Made by a program: the position numbers and the translations under genes. Below the pieces are notes generated by a model. That model was given only the letters and a program-made list of their open reading frames with translations, was not told where the DNA came from and searched no databases. This document shows positions 13,616 through 20,960 of a DNA stretch of 21,783 nucleotides, piece after piece. Within the stretch, counting starts at the first letter, position 1. Each line of letters opens with the position of its first letter. The stretch is from a bacterium (lineage in GTDB: Bacteria > UBP14 > UBA6098 > B30-G16): positions 1 to 21,783 of the forward strand of contig JAUXEQ010000002.1 of NCBI GenBank assembly GCA_030620455.1. The letters are read 5' to 3'.

Positions 13616-14419
13616 TCATACTTCGGGAGGAATATATGCTTCAGAACCATCATCCAATACAGTTAACAAAACAGTCTTATCGTGCTCGATGAGAATTGAA
13701 TGTTCAAAATGTGCGGATAGAGAATTATCAACGGACTTAACAGTCCAGCCGTCATCCTTAGAAATACTCACTTTCCATCCACCCATACAAACCATAGGTT
13801 CGATAGCAATAATCATGCCTTCCCGCAACGGAGCATCGTAATTTTTGTCAACAAAATTAGGCACTTGAGGGTCCTCATGAAGTTTTATTCCTACTCCATG
13901 ACCCACTAAATCTCTAACGACATTATACTTAAAAGATTCCACATGTGTTTGAACTGCTCTGGAAATATCCGAAACTTTTCCGCCATTTTTTGCGGCTTTT
14001 ATTCCCAAATGTAAAGAATCATATGTAACTTTTGCAAGTTTCCGGGTTTCTATGTCTGCTCCTTCGATTACATACGTAGTAGCACCATCACCAATATATC
14101 CTTTAAAATTCACACCAACATCAACGCTAACTAAATCGCCACACTTGATTCTTCGGTTTCCAGGAATTCCATGAACAATCTCTTGGTTAATCGATATGCA
14201 AATATAACCGGGGTAAGCTGGCATTCCTTTGCTTGGTCTATAACCATAAAATGCGGAAGTAGCACCGAACTTCTTGAAAACTTCAATAGCCTTGGCTTCC
14301 AAGTCCGAAGTCCTAACTTCTGGTTTAGCAATAAATGACATTTCACGAATCGCTTCAGCGACGATTCTCCCAGCCTGCCTTATGTATTCTATCTGTTTCT
14401 GTGTTTTTATTAGAATCAT
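13616..14419 (-). CDS. map: methionine aminopeptidase, type I
   Basis: Removes the initiator methionine from new proteins at the ribosome. The 267-residue chain starts MILIKTQKQIEYIRQAGRIV, the usual beginning. The metal ligands are D100 and D111 (in VSVDVGVNFKGYIGDGA), H174 (VGHGVG), E207 (IAIEPM) and E239 (AHFEHS); H83 in EIVHGIPG is the substrate histidine. No N-terminal zinc domain is present. Start: ATG at 14419, with GGGAG about four bases before; an upstream in-frame TTG lacks a site. The first 65 bases overlap the end of adk in another frame, so the two should be translationally coupled. Confidence 0.96.
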   Translation of the reverse strand: MILIKTQKQIEYIRQAGRIVAEAIREMSFIAKPEVRTSDLEAKAIEVFKKFGATSAFYGYRPSKGMPAYPGYICISINQEIVHGIPGNRRIKCGDLVSVDVGVNFKGYIGDGATTYVIEGADIETRKLAKVTYDSLHLGIKAAKNGGKVSDISRAVQTHVESFKYNVVRDLVGHGVGIKLHEDPQVPNFVDKNYDAPLREGMIIAIEPMVCMGGWKVSISKDDGWTVKSVDNSLSAHFEHSILIEHDKTVLLTVLDDGSEAYIPPEV

Positions 14420-15089
14420 ATGTCTCCCTATCAATAATATTTATATCGAATAATGAATTAAGAATTTTTTCCCAACACTTTTTAATTGTGCCAGTCGAAT
14501 CTATTCGAATGTATGGAATAGATTTAGCTATATATAAGTCCAAAATTGGTTTTGATTGTTCTTTATAAACCTTCAGTCTTCTTTTAATAACATTTGGATT
14601 ATCATCATCTCTTTGAATTAATGGAGTATCATCGAAATCGCACCTCATATTTTTCTTAGGTGGTGCAGTCATCATATTATAAGCTCTTCCGCAATAAGGA
14701 CAAACCCACCTGCTACTCAGACGATCAGTAATAATTTTATCATTAGAGAAAATATCGAGAACCAGATCAATTACAAGATCGCGTTGTTTAAGAATTTCCA
14801 GTAATTTTTCCGCCTGATTAATCGTTCTTGGGAAACCGTCAAAAATAACACCTCCTTCACCCTCCTCAGAGTCGATAATATTGGAAACGATTTCAATAAT
14901 CAAATTATCCGGGACGAGTTCGCCTGTTTTAATATAATTTTCAATTTTCCTACCAAGTTTAGTATCGCATTTTGCTTCATCTCTTAAAATATCACCAAGA
15001 GATAGAACAGGAATTTTAAATAATGCAGTCAACATTGGGGAATATGTACCTTTACCAACTCCGGGTGGTCCTAATAATACTAAATACAT
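14355..15089 (-). CDS. adk: adenylate kinase, zinc-LID form with C-terminal tail
   Basis: Interconverts ATP + AMP and 2 ADP in the cytosol. The P-loop GPPGVGKGT is at residues 7-15, FDGFPRTINQAE at about 83-93. The LID domain carries a zinc site C130-x2-C133, C150-x2-D153. RRLKVYKEQSKPILDLY and the IDSTGTI motif follow. The AMP-site block reads LSLGDILR where the family usually has STGD-LR, so the Thr is Leu. The core ends near residue 213; the last 31 residues are a polar tail, and the final 65 bases overlap map. Start: ATG at 15089, behind CGGGGCAATTTA; the ATG seven codons earlier has no site. Length is 244 against the usual 215 or so. Confidence 0.96.
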   Translation of the reverse strand: MYLVLLGPPGVGKGTYSPMLTALFKIPVLSLGDILRDEAKCDTKLGRKIENYIKTGELVPDNLIIEIVSNIIDSEEGEGGVIFDGFPRTINQAEKLLEILKQRDLVIDLVLDIFSNDKIITDRLSSRWVCPYCGRAYNMMTAPPKKNMRCDFDDTPLIQRDDDNPNVIKRRLKVYKEQSKPILDLYIAKSIPYIRIDSTGTIKKCWEKILNSLFDINIIDRETYDSNKNTETDRIHKAGWENRR

Positions 15090-15121
15090 TAAATTGCCCC
15101 GATTTTGCATTTCTAATTAAC

Positions 15122-15164
15122 GGAATTCTCAGTTTTCAATTATCGATTATACATGAGAATTTCC
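15122..15164 (-). repeat. long hairpin in the adk leader
   Basis: GGAATTCTCA (15122-15131) and TGAGAATTTCC (15154-15164) are reverse complements with one extra T. They enclose 22 bases that include the palindrome ATCGAT. The hairpin is 33 bases before the adk ATG, in the 184-base gap after secY. No T-tract follows on the minus strand, so it is not a terminator. It may be a leader structure that controls adk translation or protects mRNA. Confidence 0.45.
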
Positions 15165-15241
15165 AACGTGCTTATCGAATAAACTCAGATATGATCATTA
15201 AACGCAATCTAAAAGAAATAAATTCATTCCATTAAATTAGA

Positions 15242-15266
15242 AGTAATTTATCACGATCGTATTACT
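15242..15266 (-). repeat. short hairpin behind secY
   Basis: AGTAAT (15242-15247) and ATTACT (15261-15266) form a perfect six-base stem whose loop includes the palindrome ACGATCGT. It is within ten bases of the secY stop. No T-tract follows. It is probably an mRNA-end structure or chance. Confidence 0.25.
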
Positions 15267-15273
15267 GATTGAA

Positions 15274-16593
15274 TTAACGTCTCCCTCTAATTTTCCCTGA
15301 TTTCATAAAGCCATCATAATGTCTCATAAGAAGATGAGTCTCAATTTGCTGAAGTGTATCTATCACAACACCTACAATAATTAACAAACTAGTACCCCCA
15401 AACCAGAATGAAAATCCGGTTTTACTTACAATCATCATAGGTAAAATTGCTATAAGAGCTAAGCCCATCGAACCGGGTAAAGTTACTCTCGTTAAAACCT
15501 TATCGATATAACTGCTTGTTTGCGGTCCCGGTCGTTTCCCCGGGATAAATCCACCGTATTTTTTTAGATTATCCGCCACATCAACAGGATTAAAAATTAC
15601 CGCTGTATAGAAATAAGCAAAAAATACGATTAATGTGCCATAGGTAATAATATAAACTGGACTTGAGATAGTAAAAGCACTCCCTAAAATAGTAGTAATA
15701 GCACCTTCAGGGAGAACTTTTGCCAATGTTTGTGGTAAAAACATCACTGATTGAGCGAAAATAATTGGTATAACACCGGCTGCATTCATTTTGATAGGCA
15801 AATGTGCAGTTTGACCACCGTAAACCTTTCTGCCAACAACTCTCCGTGCATATTGAACAGGTATCTTCCGTGATGCTTGAGTTAGCAATATTGCAACGCT
15901 CACAAAAAACACAATCACTGCCAAAATAATTATCTCTGCAAAAATACTCCTTCCCCCACCTGCACCGTAAGCTAATATATTCCTTATTTCTATAATAATC
16001 GAACTGGGAAGCCTTGCTACAATACCCACCAGAATAAGAATCGACATACCGTTGCCGATACCCTTTTCAGTGATTAATTCACCAAGCCACATAATTATTG
16101 CTGCTCCGGTTACTAATCCAATAACACCAAGAATAATGAAAGAGAAATGTGGTAGCATAATTGCAGCAGAAAAATTCTTTGTCAGATAGATAAGTATACC
16201 CCATCCTTGTGCTGTGGCAATAATTAATGCACCGTATCTGGTATACTGATTAATCTTACGTCTACCCTCTTCGCCCATTTTTTGAAGCTGTTGGAAATAT
16301 GGAATGACCGCGCCTAAAAGTTGCAAAATAATAGAAGCGGTAATATACGGCATAATACCTGTCGCAAAAATAGCTGCTCTTCTCAGAGCACCACCCACAA
16401 AAAGGTCGTATAAACTTAAAAGTCCACCGCCTCCAACTCCCTGTAATCCCTTAAGAGTTTGCAAGCTAATACCGGGTAATGGAATGTGACCACCGAGACG
16501 GTAAAGAATAACGAAAGCCATCGTAAATAAAATTTTTCTTTTTAAATCAGGTATCTTCCAAATATTACCGAGAGTCTCGAACAAGCGTCTCAT
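15274..16593 (-). CDS. secY: protein translocase subunit SecY
   Basis: The ten-helix channel of the Sec translocon in the inner membrane. The 439-residue protein has the standard start (RLFETLGNIWKIPDLKRKI), the first helix and plug region GGHIPLPGI, IMPYITASII, the cytoplasmic loop with ARRVVGRKVYGGQ, the KKYGGFIPGKRPGP loop that meets ribosome and SecA, and the end LLMRHYDGFMKSGKIRGRR in blocks. The start ATG at 16593 overlaps the rplO stop (ATGA), and GAGGAG sits five bases before. This close coupling links membrane-channel output to ribosome output. Confidence 0.98.
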   Translation of the reverse strand: MRRLFETLGNIWKIPDLKRKILFTMAFVILYRLGGHIPLPGISLQTLKGLQGVGGGGLLSLYDLFVGGALRRAAIFATGIMPYITASIILQLLGAVIPYFQQLQKMGEEGRRKINQYTRYGALIIATAQGWGILIYLTKNFSAAIMLPHFSFIILGVIGLVTGAAIIMWLGELITEKGIGNGMSILILVGIVARLPSSIIIEIRNILAYGAGGGRSIFAEIIILAVIVFFVSVAILLTQASRKIPVQYARRVVGRKVYGGQTAHLPIKMNAAGVIPIIFAQSVMFLPQTLAKVLPEGAITTILGSAFTISSPVYIITYGTLIVFFAYFYTAVIFNPVDVADNLKKYGGFIPGKRPGPQTSSYIDKVLTRVTLPGSMGLALIAILPMMIVSKTGFSFWFGGTSLLIIVGVVIDTLQQIETHLLMRHYDGFMKSGKIRGRR

Positions 16594-17036
16594 TCTATCT
16601 CCTCAAAATTTCCGCCTGCAGCTTTAATTTTTTCTATAGCACTCACAGATGCCTTGTGAATTTTGACCGTAAGTGGAATTCTAATCTCACCATCGCTCAG
16701 AAGTTTAATACGACCATGTTTCCTAATAATTCTCTTTTCCAGAAGAAGTTCTGGTGTAATCTCGTCACCCTCATTAAACCTTGCTAAGTCTCGAATATTA
16801 AGAATATTGTATATTTTCCTGAATGGATAATTAGAAAACCCTTTTTTGGGAAGCCTTCTTGAAAGAGGCATTTGTCCACCTTCGAACCATGGATATTTTT
16901 TAGATCCACTTCTAGAAAGGGATCCCTTATGCCCTCTACCGGAGGTTTTTCCTCGACCCGAACTTTCCCCTCTGCCAACTCGCTTCTTTCTCTTCGTCGA
17001 GCCATATGGGGGTTTCAAATCACCTATACGAAGCAT
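16590..17036 (-). CDS. rplO: 50S ribosomal protein uL15
   Basis: A late-assembling 23S rRNA-binding protein. It starts MLRIGDLKPPYGSTKRKKRVGRG, seen as LRIGDLKPP and KRKKRVGRGESSGRGKTSGRGHKG in part, followed by FEGGQMPLSRRLPKKGF. The C-terminal globular part ends GGNFEEIE. Length is 148. Start: ATG at 17036, five bases after GGAGG; the frame continues to a TTG four codons earlier that overlaps the ribosome site. It ends in a four-base overlap with secY. Confidence 0.97.
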   Translation of the reverse strand: MLRIGDLKPPYGSTKRKKRVGRGESSGRGKTSGRGHKGSLSRSGSKKYPWFEGGQMPLSRRLPKKGFSNYPFRKIYNILNIRDLARFNEGDEITPELLLEKRIIRKHGRIKLLSDGEIRIPLTVKIHKASVSAIEKIKAAGGNFEEIE

Positions 17037-17116
17037 TTTATCCTCCAAAACAAATTTCTAATTAAATAATGATTCTATTATTAAATCGCCATCTTTAACA
17101 TGCTATATAATCGATT

Positions 17117-17305
17117 CTATTTCTCCTCAAAAATTTCGAAATGAACTAAGTGTTTTACTTTTCTAATCATTCCCAAAATTTGTGGAGTGGCATTATGAAT
17201 AACTGTTCTTCTAATCTTACCCAATCCAAGGGAATGAATAGTATCCTTCTGATCTTTTCTATAACCAATTGCGCTTTTATGTTGAGTAATTTTTACCTTT
17301 TTCAA
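17117..17305 (-). CDS. rpmD: 50S ribosomal protein uL30
   Basis: A 62-residue large-subunit protein. It reads KKVKITQHKSAIGYRKDQKDTI, here as VKITQHKSAIG, then LGLGKIRRTVIHNATPQILGMI, seen as LGLGKIRRTV and PQILGMIRKVKHLV. Bacterial-type length. The start ATG at 17305 is 13 bases after rpsE and lies behind AAGGAGG. The gene is followed by an 80-base A+T-rich gap before rplO. Confidence 0.96.
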   Translation of the reverse strand: MKKVKITQHKSAIGYRKDQKDTIHSLGLGKIRRTVIHNATPQILGMIRKVKHLVHFEIFEEK

Positions 17306-17318
17306 TTTTATGTCCTCC

Positions 17319-17840
17319 TTATCGAGATCTTAGTCGTTCGACAGGGATTCCTCGTCTATTAGCAACCATATTAAGGTCTTCGAGCAGATCTAGAGCTTTT
17401 ATAGTAGCATAAGCCACATTAACTGCAGTTCTAGATCCTAAAACTTTGGTAATAGCGTCCTGAATACCAAGAGCCTCAAGAATAGCTCGCACACCACCGC
17501 CGGCAATAACACCAGTTCCGGGAGCAGCTGGCTTAATCATTATCTTTGTTGCTTCATAACGAGTCTCAACAGGATGTGGAATTGTTCTTCCGCCATCCGA
17601 CACAGGATAGGATTTCATGTTTGTTCTCGCAATCTCATTACCCTTGCGAATGGCATCCGCAACTTCACGAGCTTTTCCCAGTCCTACTCCTACTCTTCCC
17701 TCTTTATCACCAACTGCAATAAGAGCAGTAAACCCCATGTTCTTCCCGCCCTTAACCACCTTTGCTACTCTGTTAATGAAAATAATTCTTTCTTCGAAAC
17801 CTTCATTAACATCATCTCTTCTTCTTCTATCCCTAGCCAA
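17319..17840 (-). CDS. rpsE: 30S ribosomal protein uS5
   Basis: Sits at the mRNA entry channel and affects accuracy. The N-terminal double-stranded-RNA fold is seen in ERIIFINRVAKVVKGG and FTALIAVGDKEGRVGVGLGKA (as VAKVVKGGKNMGF and DKEGRVGVGLGKAREV). The C-terminal domain has APGTGVIAGGGVRAILEALGI and GSRTAVNVAYATIKAL in blocks. The loop around VKGG is where spectinomycin-resistance changes fall in other species; I claim no resistance here. Length is 173. Translation starts at TTG (17840), with AGAGGTGATAA directly before; no ATG fits. It is 19 bases from rplR. Confidence 0.97.
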   Translation of the reverse strand: MARDRRRRDDVNEGFEERIIFINRVAKVVKGGKNMGFTALIAVGDKEGRVGVGLGKAREVADAIRKGNEIARTNMKSYPVSDGGRTIPHPVETRYEATKIMIKPAAPGTGVIAGGGVRAILEALGIQDAITKVLGSRTAVNVAYATIKALDLLEDLNMVANRRGIPVERLRSR

Positions 17841-17859
17841 TTATCACCTCTCTATATAA

Positions 17860-18234
17860 TCAGAATTTAAGACCTGCTTCACGAGCCCCATCCGCCAATG
17901 CTTTCACTCTACCGATAAATTTAAACCCATGCCTATCAAAAATAACTTTCTTAATATTGGTTTTTTTAGCACGTTCTGCGATAAGTTTGCCAACAATTTT
18001 TGCTTGTTCGGTTTTATTCTTATTTGAAATCTCATCTTTAATCTCCGGGGACAAAGTGGATGCTGAAGTAATAGTTTTACCTGTGGTATCATTAGCTAAC
18101 AAGGCATAAATATGGCGAGAAGTGCGTGTAACGCATAACCTAGGTCTATCTTCAGTGCCGGTTAGCTTAGAACGCGTCCTAAAAGCTCTTTTTTTACGAC
18201 GTATTCTTCTTTTTTTTATTTGAGTTTTGCGCAT
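17860..18234 (-). CDS. rplR: 50S ribosomal protein uL18
   Basis: Binds 5S rRNA in the central protuberance. The very basic N-terminus (RKKRAFRTRSKLTGT) is followed by RPRLCVTRTSRHIYALL, KIVGKLIAERAK, VIFDRHGFKFIGRVKALADGAREAGL, visible as FDRHGFKFIGRVKALAD and AREAGLKF. Length 124 is standard. Start: ATG at 18234, seven bases after GGAGG. It is 30 bases behind rplF. Confidence 0.97.
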   Translation of the reverse strand: MRKTQIKKRRIRRKKRAFRTRSKLTGTEDRPRLCVTRTSRHIYALLANDTTGKTITSASTLSPEIKDEISNKNKTEQAKIVGKLIAERAKKTNIKKVIFDRHGFKFIGRVKALADGAREAGLKF

Positions 18235-18264
18235 TAATAATCCTCCACATATACCCCAAATCGG

Positions 18265-18849
18265 TTATATTCCTGCTTTTCCTACTTTAATATGGACACG
18301 TTCATCCGAGTATCTAATGCCTTTGCTTTTATAAACATCAGGTGGTTTAATAGACCTAATCTTTGCTGCAACCTGTCCTACCTGTTGTTTGTCTACTCCA
18401 CTTACTTTGAGCTTTGCGGTAAGATATTGATTAGGTGTTCCGGGAGCAAAAACTTTGGTAGATATTGGTTCTACTTTAACATTAACACCCTCAGGTGGAA
18501 CAAAATATATCTGATGAGAATAGCCAACGGATATTACGACAGCTTTTCCTCTCTGTTCTGCTTTATATCCTATGCCTATTATATCCAACGAAATTTCGAA
18601 TTCTTCTAATACGCCTTTAACAATATTTGCCAGAAGACTTCTATAAAGACCATATAACGCATCAACTCGACGGGCTGAATTCTTTTTGTCAAGAATAATT
18701 TCACCACCCGATAATTTCACTGAAATTACTGGATCAACCCACTGTGATAGCTTTCCTTTTGGTCCTGTAATATGGACATAGTTGTTGGAATCAATTTTAA
18801 CTTTAACACCTTTAGGAATACTAATAGGTTTTTTCCCAACCCGTGACAT
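18265..18849 (-). CDS. rplF: 50S ribosomal protein uL6
   Basis: Large-subunit protein near the GTPase centre. It begins MSRVGKKPISIPKGVKV, continues with GPKGKLSQ and the second repeat domain with LDIIGIGYKAEQRGKAVVISVGYSH (as IIGIGYKAE, VGYSHQIYFVPPEGV), and has the signature PPDVYKSKGIRY. Length 194 is slightly longer than the usual 178. Start: ATG at 18849 behind AAGGAAGG. A 105-base gap separates it from rpsH. Confidence 0.97.
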   Translation of the reverse strand: MSRVGKKPISIPKGVKVKIDSNNYVHITGPKGKLSQWVDPVISVKLSGGEIILDKKNSARRVDALYGLYRSLLANIVKGVLEEFEISLDIIGIGYKAEQRGKAVVISVGYSHQIYFVPPEGVNVKVEPISTKVFAPGTPNQYLTAKLKVSGVDKQQVGQVAAKIRSIKPPDVYKSKGIRYSDERVHIKVGKAGI

Positions 18850-18954
18850 ATTTTAACCTTCCTTAATTTCTAAATTATATTTTACATCGATTAAAAATAA
18901 AATTTCCTTTTCTCATTAGAAAAAAAAATAAGCACTTATTATTTCAAGCTTTAA

Positions 18955-19356
18955 TCACCATATATAACAGAGAACTTCTCCACCTACGTGTAATAATCGA
19001 GCTTGTCTATCAGTTAGAACACCCCTAGGTGTCGACAGAATTGCAGTACCCAAACCACCTCTAACAACAGGCACTGAGGAAAGCTTGGAGTAAATTCTCC
19101 TTCCAGGTTTAGAAATCCTTTTCATACCCCTGATAGCTGGTTTTCCATCTTGAAACTTCATATATAGTTTAATTATCCTCTTGTCTCCCGGTAAAGCGAT
19201 TATTTTATACCCTCTTATATAACCTTCCTCGGTAAGAATACGTGCAACCTGGTGTTTTATCCTGCTCGAGGGCATAGAAACAGTATTCAATCCTCTCACA
19301 AACGCATTTCGGATTCTGGCTAACATATCACCTATGGGATCAATAATAACACCCAT
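18955..19356 (-). CDS. rpsH: 30S ribosomal protein uS8
   Basis: Primary 16S rRNA-binding protein of the 30S body, and in E. coli the repressor of the spc operon. It starts MGVIIDPIGDMLARIRNAF, with SSRIKHQVARILTEEGYI and the C-terminal motif GLGTAILSTPRGVLTDRQA and GGEVLCYIW. Length 133. Start: ATG at 19356 behind TAGGAGGAAAT. The leader contains a hairpin close to the ribosome site (19375-19402), and a 176-base gap precedes it, the second largest gap in the cluster. Self-control through that hairpin is an inference only. Confidence 0.97.
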   Translation of the reverse strand: MGVIIDPIGDMLARIRNAFVRGLNTVSMPSSRIKHQVARILTEEGYIRGYKIIALPGDKRIIKLYMKFQDGKPAIRGMKRISKPGRRIYSKLSSVPVVRGGLGTAILSTPRGVLTDRQARLLHVGGEVLCYIW

Positions 19357-19374
19357 ATTTCCTCCTATATCAAT

Positions 19375-19402
19375 GGGGGAATATCATTTTGAATAATTCC
19401 CC
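19375..19402 (-). promoter_or_regulatory. stem-loop just upstream of the rpsH ribosome site
   Basis: On the minus strand GGGGAAT and ATTCCCC (arms 19402-19396 and 19382-19376) form a seven-base stem with four G-C pairs. A further short A-T extension is possible inside across a one-base bulge. It stands out in very A+T-rich surroundings. It ends about 10 bases before the AGGAGG of rpsH. No T-tract follows on either strand, so it is not a terminator. It is a candidate protein-binding leader element. Confidence 0.5.
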
Positions 19403-19532
19403 TGTGAAATTTACAACTCATCGAATAGTTTCAATTAAATTTTATCTCTTTTATAAACTAACTAAATTATTCTCTTCACTTATTTACTCATTATTATAAG
19501 AAATAATTCAAGATTACACTAAAAATGAAATT

Positions 19533-19718
19533 TTACCAGCTAGATTTCCTAACTCCGATAATTTCACCCATATTTGCGAGATCTCTTAAACATATTCTGC
19601 ATAGGCCAAAATCTCTATAATAACCTCTCGGTCTTCCACATCGCTCACATCGATTATGTTTTCTCGTCTTAAATTTGGGTTCTTTCTTCTGCTTTTCAAT
19701 TTGAGCTTTTCTAGCCAT
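19533..19718 (-). CDS. rpsN: 30S ribosomal protein uS14, zinc-binding short form
   Basis: Sixty-one residues, the short zinc form (rpsZ type). The zinc ligands are C24, C27, C40 and C43 in HNRCERCGRPRG and FGLCRICLRD. The end GEIIGVRKSSW is the family's standard. It assembles into the 30S head. ATG at 19718 lies behind AAAGGAGATT. The gap to rplE is 70 bases and to rpsH 176 bases; neither holds another gene. Confidence 0.97.
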   Translation of the reverse strand: MARKAQIEKQKKEPKFKTRKHNRCERCGRPRGYYRDFGLCRICLRDLANMGEIIGVRKSSW

Positions 19719-19788
19719 AATCTCCTTTTTTAAATTTTTTTAACAATTCCAAATGCTAAATAAAGAAAAAAATTCTATCTAACTTCAC

Positions 19789-20358
19789 TTAATCCATCCT
19801 TTTAAACGGAAAGTCAAGAGCTCTGAGTAATTCGATACCTTCCTCATCAGATTCTGCAGTTGTAACAAATGTAATATTCATTCCTCTAATTGCGTCAACT
19901 TTATCATATTCAATTTCCGGAAATACAACCTGCTCGTCGACGCCCATGTTATAGTTTCCACGACCATCAAACCCATCTGTGCTTAAACCTCTAAAATCCC
20001 TAATTCTTGGCATTGTATAATTAACTAGCCTATCAAAGAAGTCCCACATTCTGTTTCCTCTAAGTGTAACCATAATCCCAATAGGCATACCTTCACGGAC
20101 TTTGAAATTGGAGATAGACTTTTTTGCTTTGCAAATTTTAGGTTTTTGAGCTGTTATTATCCTTAAATCCCTAATTGCAGAATCGAGAACTTTAGGATTC
20201 CTTGAAGCTTCACCTACACCAATATTCACAACGATCTTCTCAAGAGAAGGAACCTGATTTATATTAATATAGCCGATCTTTTCTTTCAACTTTGAGACTA
20301 TTTCCTCACTATACTTTTTTTTATATCGAGGTATATATTTTTCTTTCTTATCAACCAT
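19789..20358 (-). CDS. rplE: 50S ribosomal protein uL5
   Basis: Binds 5S rRNA and contacts the P-site tRNA and uS13 bridge. Family blocks: IPRYKKKYSEEIVSKL, VPSLEKIVVNIGVGEA, ITAQKPKICKAKKSISNFKVREGMPIG (as ITAQKP and KKSISNFKVREGMPIG), LRGNRMWDFFDRL, DFRGL and GRGNYNMGVDEQVVFPEI. Length 189. Start: ATG at 20358 behind GGAGG. In E. coli the uS8 target lies at this gene's start. Here I see only a weak five-base GATTC/GAATC pairing in the 134-base leader, and the stronger hairpin is before rpsH instead. Confidence 0.97.
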   Translation of the reverse strand: MVDKKEKYIPRYKKKYSEEIVSKLKEKIGYININQVPSLEKIVVNIGVGEASRNPKVLDSAIRDLRIITAQKPKICKAKKSISNFKVREGMPIGIMVTLRGNRMWDFFDRLVNYTMPRIRDFRGLSTDGFDGRGNYNMGVDEQVVFPEIEYDKVDAIRGMNITFVTTAESDEEGIELLRALDFPFKRMD

Positions 20359-20492
20359 TTTGCCTCCAATGATTCAACCTCAAGATATTTAAACCAGAAT
20401 CTAAATATTACAAACAGTAAACGAATTAATAACTGCATCTATAATATTTACAACAATCCGTGCTTCATATATACTTAAAAATAGATACTGAA

Positions 20493-20843
20493 CTACTTAT
20501 CCACGATTTCATTACACTTCCTGCATACTCTGACTTTTGTTCCGTCTTCCAAAAAGTGATGTCCAATTCGAGCAGGATAACCACAGCTTGGACAAATCAA
20601 CATCAGATTTGAAATATGAATCGGTGCTTCCCTAGTCTGGATACCACCCTGTGGATTTGTCTGAGTAGCACGAGTGTGTTTTTTCATAAATTTTATACTC
20701 TCAACAATAACCTTTTGTACTCGAGGATACACTTTTAGAACTTTCCCTCGTTTACCTCGATCGTTTCCGGCTATTACTTCTACGATATCACCTTTCTTTA
20801 TTTTTAAATGTATAGGTTTAAGTTTTTCTTTTCTTTTAGCCAT
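20493..20843 (-). CDS. rplX: 50S ribosomal protein uL24 with C-terminal zinc ribbon
   Basis: An assembly initiator that binds the 5' domain of 23S rRNA. The KOW motif is KKGDIVEVIAGNDRGKRGKV, followed by ESIKFMKKHTR and GGIQTREAPIHISNL. The C-terminus has CPSC (84, 87) and CRKC (107, 110), the zinc-ribbon form found in many bacteria. Length is 116. Start: ATG at 20843, seven bases after GGGAG. The leader carries a six-base inverted repeat (20872-20887). Confidence 0.97.
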   Translation of the reverse strand: MAKRKEKLKPIHLKIKKGDIVEVIAGNDRGKRGKVLKVYPRVQKVIVESIKFMKKHTRATQTNPQGGIQTREAPIHISNLMLICPSCGYPARIGHHFLEDGTKVRVCRKCNEIVDK

Positions 20844-20871
20844 AACACATCTCCCAAATCACCTAATTTAG

Positions 20872-20887
20872 TTCAAGTAATCTTGAA
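20872..20887. repeat. palindrome in the rplX leader
   Basis: TTCAAG-TAAT-CTTGAA is a perfect six-base inverted repeat, about 29 bases before the rplX start. It can be a small mRNA hairpin or an operator-like site. A TTGGTT / TAATAT pair 16 bases apart further upstream is a poor promoter candidate. Confidence 0.3.
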
Positions 20888-20960
20888 TATTTCCTTTAAA
20901 ATTATCAAATATATATATTAATTATTTATGTTTAAAAACCAATTTCTATTATTATTCAAG

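Noticed and set aside
18920..18945. AATAAG/CTTATT hairpin with nine T behind rpsH
   Set aside because: The stem is almost only A-T with a two- to four-base loop. Such a structure is too weak to call a terminator, and rplF follows in the expected order.
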